From JASGIT01 sp047601665 (lineage in GTDB: Bacteria > Pseudomonadota > Gammaproteobacteria > Burkholderiales > Burkholderiaceae_C): 64,000 bases of DNA. Below the pieces are notes generated by a model. That model was given only the letters and a program-made list of their open reading frames with translations, searched no databases and was not told the origin of the DNA. Below are positions 35,072 through 43,844 of the stretch, one piece after another. Position 1 is the first letter of the stretch. Each line of letters opens with the position of its first letter. The position numbers were made by a program, and so were the translations under genes. The stretch lies in the NCBI GenBank assembly GCA_047601665.1, contig JASGIT010000001.1, positions 2,604,001 to 2,668,000 of the forward strand, in the 5' to 3' direction.

Positions 35072-37102
35072 ATGAGTTCAACCCTTTCTGCTCCGATGCT
35101 GCTGGCGGTGCCCCTGGCGCCGCTCGCGGGCTCCCTGCTGGCCGGCATCTTCGGCACCGCGTTCGGCGGCAACCACCTTGGCCGCAAGGCATCGCACACG
35201 TTCACCATCCTGGGCGTGTTCGTGGCGTTCGTGCTCTCGGCGATGACGCTGCAAAGCGTGGCCTTCGACGGTGCGCGCTTCAATGAAACCATCTACACCT
35301 GGATGGTGGTGGGCAGCCTGAAGATGGAGGTCGGCTTCCTGATCGACAGCCTCACGGCCATGATGATGGTGGTGGTGACCTTCGTGTCGCTGATGGTGCA
35401 CCTCTACACCATCGGCTACATGGAAGAAGACGACGGCTACAACCGCTTCTTCTCCTACATTTCGCTGTTCACCTTCTCCATGCTCATGCTGGTCATGAGC
35501 AACAACCTGCTGCAGCTGTTCTTCGGCTGGGAAGCCGTGGGCCTGGTGTCGTACCTGCTGATCGGCTTCTGGTTCAACAAGCCGACGGCCATCTTCGCCA
35601 ACATGAAGGCCTTCCTGGTCAACCGCGTGGGTGACTTCGGCTTCATTCTGGGCATCGGCCTGATCCTGGCCTACACGGGCACGCTGAACTATGGCGAAGT
35701 CTTTGCCAAGAAGAACGAACTGGGCAGCCTGGCTTTCCCCGGCACCGACTGGATGCTGATCACCGTGATCTGCATCTGCCTGTTCATCGGCGCCATGGGC
35801 AAGTCGGCCCAGTTCCCGCTGCACGTGTGGCTGCCCGATTCGATGGAAGGCCCCACGCCGATTTCCGCGCTGATCCACGCGGCCACCATGGTGACGGCGG
35901 GCATCTTCATGGTGTCGCGCATGTCGCCGCTGTTTGAACTGTCGGATACGGCGCTGAACTTCATCCTGGTCATCGGCTCCATCACCGCGCTGTTCATGGG
36001 CTTCCTGGGCATCATCCAGAACGACATCAAGCGCGTGGTGGCCTACTCCACGCTGTCGCAGCTCGGCTACATGACCGTGGCGCTGGGCGCATCGGCCTAC
36101 TCGGTCGCCGTGTTCCACCTGATGACGCACGCCTTCTTCAAGGCCTTGCTGTTCCTCGGCGCGGGCTCGGTCATCATGGGTATGCACCACAACCAGGACA
36201 TCCGCTGGATGGGCGGCGTGCGCAAGTACATGCCCATCACCTGGATCACCTCGCTGCTGGGCTCGCTGGCGCTGATCGGCACGCCGTTCTTCTCGGGTTT
36301 CTATTCCAAGGACAGCATCATCGAAGCGGTGGCCGAGAGCCATCTGCCCGCCGCCGGCTTCGCCAGCTTCTCGGTGCTCGCGGGTGTGTTCGTCACGGCG
36401 TTCTATTCGTTCCGCATGTACTTCCTGGTCTTCCACGGCAAGGAGCGCTACGACCAGAACCCCGATGCGCACCACCATGACCACCACGGGCACGACGACC
36501 ATGGCCACGGCCATGACGCCAAGCCGCACGAGTCTCCCTGGGTGGTCACGCTGCCGCTGGTGCTGCTGGCGATTCCGTCGGTGCTGGTGGGCTTCTTCAC
36601 CATCGGGCCCATGCTGTTCGGCGACTTCTTCAAGGACGTGATCTTCATCGACGCTTCCAAGCACCACGCCATGACCGAACTGGCCGAAGCCTTCCATGGC
36701 CCGGTGGCGATGGCGATGCATTCGCTGACGAGCGTGCCGCTCTGGCTGGCAATCGCCGGCGTGGCGCTGTCGTACTACATGTACATGATCAACCCCGCGC
36801 TGCCCGCGGCGATCAAGCGTACCTTCCAGCCCGTCTACACGCTGCTGGAAAACAAGTACTACCTCGACTGGATCAACGAGAACATCATCGCGCGCGGCGC
36901 GCGCGCCCTGGGCACCGGCCTGTGGAAGGGCGGCGACCAGGCCGTGATCGACGGCGCGGTGGTCAACGGTTCGTGGAAGCTCGTGGGCTGGTTCGCGGGC
37001 ATGTTGCGCTGGGTGCAGACGGGCTACATCTACCATTACGCGCTGGTCATGATCCTGGGCGTCTTCGGGCTCATGACGTACTTCGTGTGGCTCAACAAGT
37101 AG
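35072..37102 (+). CDS. nuoL: NADH-quinone oxidoreductase subunit L
   Basis: Largest antiporter-like subunit, at the distal end of the membrane arm, with the long lateral helix. 676 residues. Landmarks: FFGWEAVGLVSYLLIGFW with the key Glu, KSAQFPLHVWLPDSMEGPTP with the key Lys, and STLSQLGYM. A loop near residues 465-484 is packed with His and Asp (HHHDHHGHDDHGHGHD), facing out of the membrane by the helix pattern. Confidence 0.97.
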   Translation: MSSTLSAPMLLAVPLAPLAGSLLAGIFGTAFGGNHLGRKASHTFTILGVFVAFVLSAMTLQSVAFDGARFNETIYTWMVVGSLKMEVGFLIDSLTAMMMVVVTFVSLMVHLYTIGYMEEDDGYNRFFSYISLFTFSMLMLVMSNNLLQLFFGWEAVGLVSYLLIGFWFNKPTAIFANMKAFLVNRVGDFGFILGIGLILAYTGTLNYGEVFAKKNELGSLAFPGTDWMLITVICICLFIGAMGKSAQFPLHVWLPDSMEGPTPISALIHAATMVTAGIFMVSRMSPLFELSDTALNFILVIGSITALFMGFLGIIQNDIKRVVAYSTLSQLGYMTVALGASAYSVAVFHLMTHAFFKALLFLGAGSVIMGMHHNQDIRWMGGVRKYMPITWITSLLGSLALIGTPFFSGFYSKDSIIEAVAESHLPAAGFASFSVLAGVFVTAFYSFRMYFLVFHGKERYDQNPDAHHHDHHGHDDHGHGHDAKPHESPWVVTLPLVLLAIPSVLVGFFTIGPMLFGDFFKDVIFIDASKHHAMTELAEAFHGPVAMAMHSLTSVPLWLAIAGVALSYYMYMINPALPAAIKRTFQPVYTLLENKYYLDWINENIIARGARALGTGLWKGGDQAVIDGAVVNGSWKLVGWFAGMLRWVQTGYIYHYALVMILGVFGLMTYFVWLNK

Positions 37103-37115
37103 GAGAACTATAAAA

Positions 37116-38591
37116 ATGGGTTTGTTGAGTCTTGCCATTTGGGTGCCGGTCGCATTCGGCATCCTGCTGCTGGCCCTGGGGCGTGACGATCAGGTCGGCG
37201 CCGTGCGCTGGCTGGCCTTGATCGGCGCGATCGCCGGGTTGCTGGTCACCATTCCGCTGTACACCGGTTTTCAGATCGGCACGGCGGACATGCAGTTCGT
37301 CGAGAACATGCTCTGGATCGAGCGCTTCAACGTCAACTACCACCTGGGCGTGGACGGCATCTCGTTCTGGTTCGTGCCGCTCACGGCTTTCATCACGGTG
37401 ATCGTGGTGATCGCCTCGTGGCAGTCGATCACCGAGCGCGTGAACCAGTACATGGGCGCGTTCCTGATTCTGTCGGGCCTGATGATCGGCGTGTTCTCGG
37501 CGCTGGACGGCTTGCTGTTCTACGTGTTCTTCGAAGCCACGCTGATTCCGATGTACCTGATCATCGGCATCTGGGGCGGCCCGAACAAGATCTACGCGGC
37601 GTTCAAGTTCTTCCTGTACACGCTGCTGGGCTCGCTGCTCACGCTGATCGCCATCATCTACCTGTACAACCAGGCCAACGGCAGCTTCGACATCCTGACC
37701 TGGCACCAGCTGCCGCTGTCGCGCACCGCGCAGACGCTGCTGTTCTTCGCCTTCTTCGCGGCCTTCGCGGTCAAGGTGCCGATGTGGCCGGTGCACACCT
37801 GGCTGCCCGACGTGCACGTGGAAGCGCCCACGGGCGGCTCCGCCGTGCTGGCCGCCATCATGCTGAAGCTGGGCGCCTATGGCTTCCTGCGGTTCTCCAT
37901 GCCCATCGCCCCCGATGCGGCGCGCCAGTGGGCCTGGCTCATCATCGCGCTGTCGCTGATCGCGGTGATCTACGTGGGCCTCGTGGCCATGGTGCAGAAG
38001 GACATGAAGAAGCTCGTGGCCTATTCGTCCGTGGCGCACATGGGCTTCGTCACGCTGGGCTTCTTCATCTTCAACCCGCTGGGCGTGTCGGGTGGCATCG
38101 TGCAGATGATCGCGCACGGCTTCGTCTCGGGCGCCATGTTCCTGTGCATTGGCGTGCTGTACGACCGTATGCACTCGCGCCAGATCGCCGATTACGGCGG
38201 CGTGGTCAACGTCATGCCCAAGTTCGCGGCCTTCGCGCTGCTGTTCAGCATGGCCAACTGCGGCCTGCCGGGCACGGCGGGTTTCGTGGGCGAGTGGATG
38301 GTGATCCTGGGCGCGGTGCAGGCCAACTTCTGGATCGGTCTGCTGGCCGCCACGGCGCTGATCTTCGGCGCGGCCTACACGCTGTGGATGTTCAAGCGCG
38401 TGTACCTGGGCGCGGTGGGCAACGACCACGTCAAGGAGCTCACCGACATCGGCTGCCGCGAATTCCTGGTGATGGCGCTGCTGGCGATTGCCGTGCTCTA
38501 CATGGGCCTGTACCCGCGCCCCTTCACCGACGTGATGGACGCTTCCGTAACCGGACTGCTCAAGCACGTGGCGCAAACCAAGCTCAACTGA
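37116..38591 (+). CDS. nuoM: NADH-quinone oxidoreductase subunit M
   Basis: Antiporter-like proton-pumping subunit, 491 residues and about 14 helices. The key Glu is in FFEATLIPMYLIIGIWGG and the key Lys in AVKVPMWPVHTWLPDVHVEAP. AYSSVAHMGFVTLG is the second conserved Lys/His region. GGAGAAC precedes the ATG. Confidence 0.97.
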   Translation: MGLLSLAIWVPVAFGILLLALGRDDQVGAVRWLALIGAIAGLLVTIPLYTGFQIGTADMQFVENMLWIERFNVNYHLGVDGISFWFVPLTAFITVIVVIASWQSITERVNQYMGAFLILSGLMIGVFSALDGLLFYVFFEATLIPMYLIIGIWGGPNKIYAAFKFFLYTLLGSLLTLIAIIYLYNQANGSFDILTWHQLPLSRTAQTLLFFAFFAAFAVKVPMWPVHTWLPDVHVEAPTGGSAVLAAIMLKLGAYGFLRFSMPIAPDAARQWAWLIIALSLIAVIYVGLVAMVQKDMKKLVAYSSVAHMGFVTLGFFIFNPLGVSGGIVQMIAHGFVSGAMFLCIGVLYDRMHSRQIADYGGVVNVMPKFAAFALLFSMANCGLPGTAGFVGEWMVILGAVQANFWIGLLAATALIFGAAYTLWMFKRVYLGAVGNDHVKELTDIGCREFLVMALLAIAVLYMGLYPRPFTDVMDASVTGLLKHVAQTKLN

Positions 38592-38615
38592 CCAGACTGA
38601 ACTGAGAGATTCGCA

Positions 38616-40109
38616 ATGATTGACAACATCAGCTGGCTGGCGGTCTACCCCGAGATCGTGCTCCTGGTCATGGGCTGCGTGATCGCCCTGGTGGACCTGG
38701 GCGTGACCAGTGCCCGCCGCACCGGCACCTACGTGCTCACCCTGCTCACGCTGGCCGTGGTGGCCGTGCTGCAAGCGCTGTACGCGAGCAGCGGCAATAC
38801 CTTTTACGGCTGGGGCAACATGGTCGTGTCCGACGCCATGGGCAACTGGCTCAAGTGCTTCGCCGCCGTGGCCATGATGGTCACCCTGGTCTATGGCCGC
38901 CCCTACGCCGCCGACCGCGACATGCTGCGCGGCGGCGAAATGTTCACGCTGGCGATCTTCTCGGTGCTGGGCATGTTCGTGATGATCTCGGGCAACAACT
39001 TCCTGGTCATCTACCTGGGCCTGGAACTGCTCACGCTCTCCAGCTACGCGCTGGTGGCCCTGCGCCGCGACCATGCGACCTCGACCGAAGCCGCCATGAA
39101 GTACTTCGTGCTCGGCGCGCTGGCCAGCGGCTTCCTGCTCTACGGCATGTCGATGATGTACGGCGCGACCGGCTCGCTCGACATCGGCCAGGTGTTCAAG
39201 GCCATCAACTCCGGCCAGGTCAAGCACCAGGTGCTGGTGTTCGGCCTGGTGTTCATCGTGGCCGGCCTGGCGTTCAAGCTCGGTGTGGTGCCGTTCCACA
39301 TGTGGGTGCCCGACGTGTACCAGGGCGCGCCCACGGCCGTCACGCTGATGATTGGCGGCGCGCCCAAGCTCGCGGCCTTTGCCATCGCCATGCGCCTGCT
39401 GGTGGACGGCCTGCTGCCGCTGGCCATCGACTGGCAGCAGATGCTGGCCGTGCTCGCCATCGGCTCGCTGCTCATCGGCAACGTGGCGGGTGTGATGCAG
39501 ACCAACCTCAAGCGCATGTTGGCCTACTCCACCATCTCGCAGATGGGCTTCGTGCTGCTCGGCCTGCTCTCGGGCGTGGTCAACGGCAACGTGGACGCCA
39601 CCGCGGTGGAAAACGCCTACAGCTCGTCCATGTTCTACGTGGTGACCTACGTGCTCACCACGCTGGCTGCGTTCGGCACCATCCTGCTGCTGGCGCGCGA
39701 GGGCTTCGAGAGCGAGGAAATCTCCGACCTCGCGGGTCTGAACCAGCGCAGCCCGCTGTACGCCGGCGTGATGGCCGTGTGCCTGTTCTCCATGGCCGGC
39801 ATTCCGCCGCTGGTGGGCTTCTACGCCAAGCTGTCGGTGCTGCAGGCGCTCGTGGCCTCGGGCCAGGGCCTGCACATCGCGCTGGCCGTGTTCGCGGTCA
39901 TGATGTCGCTGATCGGCGCGTTCTACTACCTGCGCGTGGTCAAGGTCATGTACTTCGACGCGCCGCTCACCGCCACCAGTGTGTCGGCTCCGCTGGACGT
40001 GCGCGTGGTGCTCACCCTGAACGGCGCGATGGTGCTGCTGCTGGGCATTCTGCCCGGCGGGTTGATGACGCTGTGCGCCGACGCCATCGTGCGCGCGCTC
40101 GCGTCCTGA
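38616..40109 (+). CDS. nuoN: NADH-quinone oxidoreductase subunit N
   Basis: Third antiporter-like subunit, 497 residues. YLGLELLTLSSYALVALRRD carries the conserved Glu, and AFKLGVVPFHMWVPDVYQGAP the conserved Lys. AYSTISQMGFVLLG follows. It ends the nuo operon proper; its stop overlaps the next start by one base. Confidence 0.97.
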   Translation: MIDNISWLAVYPEIVLLVMGCVIALVDLGVTSARRTGTYVLTLLTLAVVAVLQALYASSGNTFYGWGNMVVSDAMGNWLKCFAAVAMMVTLVYGRPYAADRDMLRGGEMFTLAIFSVLGMFVMISGNNFLVIYLGLELLTLSSYALVALRRDHATSTEAAMKYFVLGALASGFLLYGMSMMYGATGSLDIGQVFKAINSGQVKHQVLVFGLVFIVAGLAFKLGVVPFHMWVPDVYQGAPTAVTLMIGGAPKLAAFAIAMRLLVDGLLPLAIDWQQMLAVLAIGSLLIGNVAGVMQTNLKRMLAYSTISQMGFVLLGLLSGVVNGNVDATAVENAYSSSMFYVVTYVLTTLAAFGTILLLAREGFESEEISDLAGLNQRSPLYAGVMAVCLFSMAGIPPLVGFYAKLSVLQALVASGQGLHIALAVFAVMMSLIGAFYYLRVVKVMYFDAPLTATSVSAPLDVRVVLTLNGAMVLLLGILPGGLMTLCADAIVRALAS

Positions 40110-40414
40110 TGTCCCAGACCGCTTCCATCTGGCTCGTGCTGTTGGCTGCCCTCGTGGCAGCCAATTTGCCTTTTGCCAACCAGCGTTGGCTGGTGGTGGG
40201 GCCGCAGGCGCAGCCGCGCAAGCCGCTGTGGGCGCGGTTGCTGGAAATGGTGCTGCTGTACTGCGCCGTGGGCGGCCTGGGCCTGCTGCTGGAGCGCCGC
40301 GCGGGCCAGATCGCGCCCCAGGGCTGGGAGTTTTACGCGGTCACGGCGGCGCTGTTCGCCACGCTGGCCTTTCCCGGCTTCGTGTACCGCTATTTGGTGC
40401 GCCGCCACCACTGA
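40109..40414 (+). CDS. DUF2818 family small membrane protein
   Basis: 101 residues with three hydrophobic segments (IWLVLLAALVAANLPFA, LEMVLLYCAVGGLGLLLERR, and FYAVTAALFATLAFPGFVYRYL). The function is unknown. It is translationally coupled to nuoN (TGATG), and genes of this family are regularly found right behind nuoN in betaproteobacteria. A role in complex I assembly or stability is therefore a reasonable guess, not shown. Confidence 0.85.
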   Translation: MSQTASIWLVLLAALVAANLPFANQRWLVVGPQAQPRKPLWARLLEMVLLYCAVGGLGLLLERRAGQIAPQGWEFYAVTAALFATLAFPGFVYRYLVRRHH

Positions 40415-40420
40415 GACGGT

Positions 40421-40840
40421 ATGAAGGTGCTTGACCTGCACTGTGCCCAGGGCCATGCCTTCGAGGGCTGGTTCGCGGGCGAGGACGATTTCCAGAGCCA
40501 GCTGCAGCGCGGCCTGCTGCAATGCCCGATGTGCGGCAGCGCCGAGGTGCACAAGGCGCTGAGCGCGCCGCGCCTCAACCTGGGTGCTACGGAGGCGCCG
40601 TCTCCCTCCCCGCAAGAAGCCCAGGCCGCCTGGCTGCGCATGGCGCGCAAGATTCTGGCCGAAACCGAAGACGTGGGTACGCGCTTTGCCGCGGAGGCAC
40701 GCCGTATGCATTACGGCGAGGTGGAGGAGCGTGCCATCCGCGGCCAATCGAGTCCGCGCGAGACGCTCCAACTGCTCGAAGAAGGCATCGCCGTGCTGCC
40801 TTTGCCGCTGCCTGCGGCGGCCAAGGAGCCCTTGCAGTAA
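40421..40840 (+). CDS. DUF1178 family protein
   Basis: 139 residues, soluble. The N-terminus LHCAQGHAFEGWFAGEDDFQ followed by LLQCPMCGS gives three Cys and a His that could bind zinc. The middle segment AWLRMARKILAETEDVGTRFA and YGEVEERAIRGQ is the family core. Six bases after the DUF2818 gene and probably in the nuo transcript. Function unknown. Confidence 0.85.
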   Translation: MKVLDLHCAQGHAFEGWFAGEDDFQSQLQRGLLQCPMCGSAEVHKALSAPRLNLGATEAPSPSPQEAQAAWLRMARKILAETEDVGTRFAAEARRMHYGEVEERAIRGQSSPRETLQLLEEGIAVLPLPLPAAAKEPLQ

Positions 40841-40867
40841 GCCTGCTGCAAGATTGTATTTCTGGGT

Positions 40868-40930
40868 GCTATCAAAAATATAGCTGCTGGCGCTTGATGG
40901 ATATGCGCTGGAGCCATTTTTGATAAAAAT
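40868..40930. repeat. AGCGCTGG-type palindromic repeat R7
   Basis: TATCAAAAATATAGCTGCTG, GCGCTTGATGGATATGCGCTGG, AGCCATTTTTGATAAAA. A good consensus copy with outer TATCAAAAAT/ATTTTTGATA arms as well as the inner GCGCTTG. It occupies the gap after the DUF1178 gene, upstream of the liv operon. The rest of the 253-base gap has one GC-rich hairpin and no clear gene. Confidence 0.8.
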
Positions 40931-41038
40931 ATTATGAATGACCCGAAATGTGCGCCATTAGGCGTTTATACATAGGCATTTCTCCCAGTATCTGCGGGCG
41001 GGCCGGGCAGCTTACGATGTGTTGCAGCAAACGCGACG

Positions 41039-41059
41039 CGGCCCCCTGATCCGGGGCCG
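41039..41059 (+). other. GC-rich hairpin upstream of livG
   Basis: CGGCCCC (41039-41045) pairs with GGGGCCG (41053-41059), followed by TGTTTGTC, 34 bases before the livG ATG. It could be a weak terminator or an attenuator in the leader of the liv operon; no leader peptide is evident. Confidence 0.35.
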
Positions 41060-41093
41060 TGTTTGTCAATGGAGTTGGAGCAGCCAAGGCGCA

Positions 41094-41864
41094 ATGAGCG
41101 ACGTCATTCTCGAAACCCACAGCCTGACCAAAGAGTTCAAAGGCTTCACCGCCGTCAGCCAAGTGAATCTGTCCGTGCGCCGGGGCTCCATCCATGCGCT
41201 GATCGGGCCCAACGGGGCCGGCAAGACCACCTGCTTCAACCTGCTCACCAAGTTCCTGGAGCCCACCTCGGGCCAGATCGTGTTCAACGGCCAGGACATC
41301 ACGCGCGAGCAGCCCGCGCAGATCGCGCGCCGGGGTGTCATCCGCTCATTCCAGATCTCGGCGGTGTTCCCGCACCTCACGCTGCTGGAGAACGTGCGCC
41401 TGGGGCTGCAGCGCAAGCTGGGCACCTCGTTCCACTTCTGGCGCAGCGAGCGTTCGCTGGCGCAGCTCGATGGCCGCGCCATGGAGTTGCTGACCGAAGT
41501 GGGCCTGGAAGCCTTCGCCCATGAAGAAACGGTGAACCTCGCCTACGGCCGCAAGCGCGCGCTGGAGATCGCCACCACGCTGGCGATGGAGCCCGAGCTG
41601 ATGCTGCTCGACGAGCCCACCCAGGGCATGGGCCACGAGGACGTGGACCGCGTCACACAACTCATCAAGAAGGTCTCTGCGGGCCGTACCATCCTCATGG
41701 TGGAGCACAACATGAAGGTGATCTCCACGATTGCCGACCGCATCACCGTGCTGCAGCGCGGCGCGGTGCTGGCCGAAGGGCCTTACGAGGAAGTCTCGAA
41801 CAATCCGCAGGTGATGGAAGCCTACATGGGCACCACCGAAGGCCAACTGCAGGGAGCGCATTGA
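41094..41864 (+). CDS. livG: Branched-chain amino acid/amide ABC transporter ATPase LivG
   Basis: 256-residue ABC ATPase of the HAAT family. Walker A GPNGAGKTT, Walker B LMLLDEPTQGM, and a relaxed signature LAYGRKRALEIA, as usual for LivG. The C-terminal VMEAYMGT segment is typical of LivG and LivF-type subunits. It opens an operon of ATPases, two binding proteins and two permeases. The true ligand could be amino acids, amides or urea-like compounds. Confidence 0.9.
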   Translation: MSDVILETHSLTKEFKGFTAVSQVNLSVRRGSIHALIGPNGAGKTTCFNLLTKFLEPTSGQIVFNGQDITREQPAQIARRGVIRSFQISAVFPHLTLLENVRLGLQRKLGTSFHFWRSERSLAQLDGRAMELLTEVGLEAFAHEETVNLAYGRKRALEIATTLAMEPELMLLDEPTQGMGHEDVDRVTQLIKKVSAGRTILMVEHNMKVISTIADRITVLQRGAVLAEGPYEEVSNNPQVMEAYMGTTEGQLQGAH

Positions 41865-42574
41865 TGGCGGCACCCGCACTCGAAATCACGGGCCTGCAAG
41901 CCTGGTACGGCGAATCGCACGTGCTGCACGGCGTGGACATGGTGGTGCAGCCGGGCGAAGTGGTCACGCTGCTGGGCCGCAACGGCGCGGGCCGCACCTC
42001 CACCATGCGCGCCATCATGGGCCTGACGGGGGCGCGCAAGGGCTCCGTCAAGATCAACGGCGTGGAAACCATTGGCCTGCCCACGCACCGTATCGCCCAC
42101 CTGGGCGTGGGCTATTGCCCCGAAGAGCGCGGCATTTTCTCCAGCCTGTCGTGCGAAGAGAACCTGATGCTGCCGCCCGCGCTCAAGACGGGCCGCGCGG
42201 GCATGTCGGTGCAGGAGATCTACGCCATGTTCCCCAACCTGGCCGAGCGCAGGCACAGCCAGGGCACGCGCCTGTCGGGCGGCGAGCAGCAGATGCTGGC
42301 CGTGGCGCGCATCCTGCGCACCGGAGCCCAGCTGCTGCTGCTCGACGAGATTTCGGAAGGCCTCGCGCCCGTCATCGTGCAGGCGCTGGCGCGCATGATC
42401 ACCACGCTGCGTCAGCAGGGCTACACCGTGGTCATGGTGGAGCAGAACTTCCGCTTCGCCGCGCCGCTGGCCGACCGCTTTTACGTGATGGAGCACGGCG
42501 CCATCGTCGAGAAATTCAGCGCGTCCGAACTCGACGCCAAGATGCCCGTGCTCAACGAGCTGCTGGGCGTCTGA
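41864..42574 (+). CDS. livF: Branched-chain amino acid/amide ABC transporter ATPase LivF (variant Walker A)
   Basis: 236-residue partner ATPase. Walker B (QLLLLDEISEGLAP), signature RLSGGEQQM and Q-loop regions are intact. The Walker A reads GRNGAGRTS: the invariant Lys is Arg, encoded CGC, and the following Thr is Ser-preceded by Thr (RTST). This may weaken ATP hydrolysis in one site of the LivG/LivF heterodimer. The ATG at 41864 overlaps the livG stop by one base (TGATG). Confidence 0.88.
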   Translation: MAAPALEITGLQAWYGESHVLHGVDMVVQPGEVVTLLGRNGAGRTSTMRAIMGLTGARKGSVKINGVETIGLPTHRIAHLGVGYCPEERGIFSSLSCEENLMLPPALKTGRAGMSVQEIYAMFPNLAERRHSQGTRLSGGEQQMLAVARILRTGAQLLLLDEISEGLAPVIVQALARMITTLRQQGYTVVMVEQNFRFAAPLADRFYVMEHGAIVEKFSASELDAKMPVLNELLGV

Positions 42575-42614
42575 CCCCCTCGGAATTTTCACCCCCCTCG
42601 AAGGAGACGACACC

Positions 42615-43811
42615 ATGAAAAACCAACGCACCCTCCTGGCCCTGGCGCTTGCCGCCGCGGGCCTGGCGACTGGCGCGGCCCACGCGCAGGACAAGGTGAA
42701 GATCGGCTTGATCACCGACATGTCGAGCCTGTACGCCGACGTGGAAGGCAAGAACGGCGCGGTCGCCATCCAGATGGCGATCGACGACTTCGGCGGCAAG
42801 GTATTGGGCAAGCCCATCGAACTCATCAGCGCCGACCACCAGAACAAGGCCGACATCGCCGCGAGCAAGGCGCGCGAGTGGATCGACACCCAGGGCCTGA
42901 CCATGCTGTTCGGCGGCACCAACTCGGGCACCGCGCTGGCGATGGCCGAGGTGGCCAAGGAAAAGAAGCGCGTCTACTTCAACAGCGGCGCGGGCTCGTC
43001 GGCGCTGACCAACGAGCAGTGCAGCCCCTACACCGTGCACTACGCCTACGACACCGTGGCGCTGGCCAAGGGCACGGGCGGCGCCGTGGTGGCGCAGGGC
43101 GGCAAGACCTGGTTCTTCCTGACCGCCGACTACGCCTTCGGCGCGGCGCTGGAGGCCGACACCACCAAGGTCATCAAGGAAAAAGGCGGCACCGTGGTGG
43201 GCAGCGTGAAGCACCCGCTCAATGCGTCCGACTTCTCGTCCTTCCTGCTGCAGGCGCAGAACTCCAAGGCGCAGATCCTGGGCTTGGCGAACGCGGGCGG
43301 CGACACCATCAACGCCATCAAGGCCGCCAAGGAATTCGGCATCAACAAGACCATGAAGATGGCCGGCCTGCTGGTGTTCCTGACCGACATCCACAGCCTG
43401 GGCCTGAAGAACACCGAAGGCCTGCTGCTCACCACCAGTTGGGACTGGAACCTGAACGACCAGACGCGCGCCTTCGGCAAGAAGTTCTTCGAGAAGACCA
43501 AGCGTATGCCCACCGACATCCACGCGGCGGACTACTCGGCAACGATCAACTACCTCAAGGCCGTGCAGGCCGCCGGCACGACGGACGCCGACAAGGTCAT
43601 GGCCAAGCTCAAGTCCACGCCCATCGACGACTTCTACGCCAAGGGCGTGATCCGCCCCGATGGCCGCTTCGCCCACGACATGTACCTGATGCAGGTCAAG
43701 TCGCAGGCCGAGTCCAAGGCGCCGTGGGACTACTACAAGGTGGTCTCCAAGCTGCCTGCCGACCAGGTGTGGACCACCAAGGCCGAGAGCAAGTGCGCGC
43801 TGTGGAAGTGA
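42615..43811 (+). CDS. livK: ABC transporter substrate-binding protein, LivK family (first copy)
   Basis: Periplasmic type I binding protein, 398 residues. Sec signal peptide ends at GAAHA before QDKVKIG. KVKIGLITDMSSLYADVEGKNG and the FGGTNSGTALAMAEVAKEKK segment lie in the ligand lobe. AAGGAG lies nine bases before the ATG. A second gene of very similar sequence follows 33 bases later. Confidence 0.9.
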   Translation: MKNQRTLLALALAAAGLATGAAHAQDKVKIGLITDMSSLYADVEGKNGAVAIQMAIDDFGGKVLGKPIELISADHQNKADIAASKAREWIDTQGLTMLFGGTNSGTALAMAEVAKEKKRVYFNSGAGSSALTNEQCSPYTVHYAYDTVALAKGTGGAVVAQGGKTWFFLTADYAFGAALEADTTKVIKEKGGTVVGSVKHPLNASDFSSFLLQAQNSKAQILGLANAGGDTINAIKAAKEFGINKTMKMAGLLVFLTDIHSLGLKNTEGLLLTTSWDWNLNDQTRAFGKKFFEKTKRMPTDIHAADYSATINYLKAVQAAGTTDADKVMAKLKSTPIDDFYAKGVIRPDGRFAHDMYLMQVKSQAESKAPWDYYKVVSKLPADQVWTTKAESKCALWK

Positions 43812-43844
43812 TGTGATCTGACAACCGAACCAGGAGATAAGCCC

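Noticed and set aside
37092..39875. Very long open frame (927 codons) on the minus strand opposite nuoM and nuoN.
   Set aside because: The plus strand encodes full-length conserved complex I subunits. The antisense frame is His/Gln/Arg/Val-rich with no domain, a usual effect of GC-rich codon bias.
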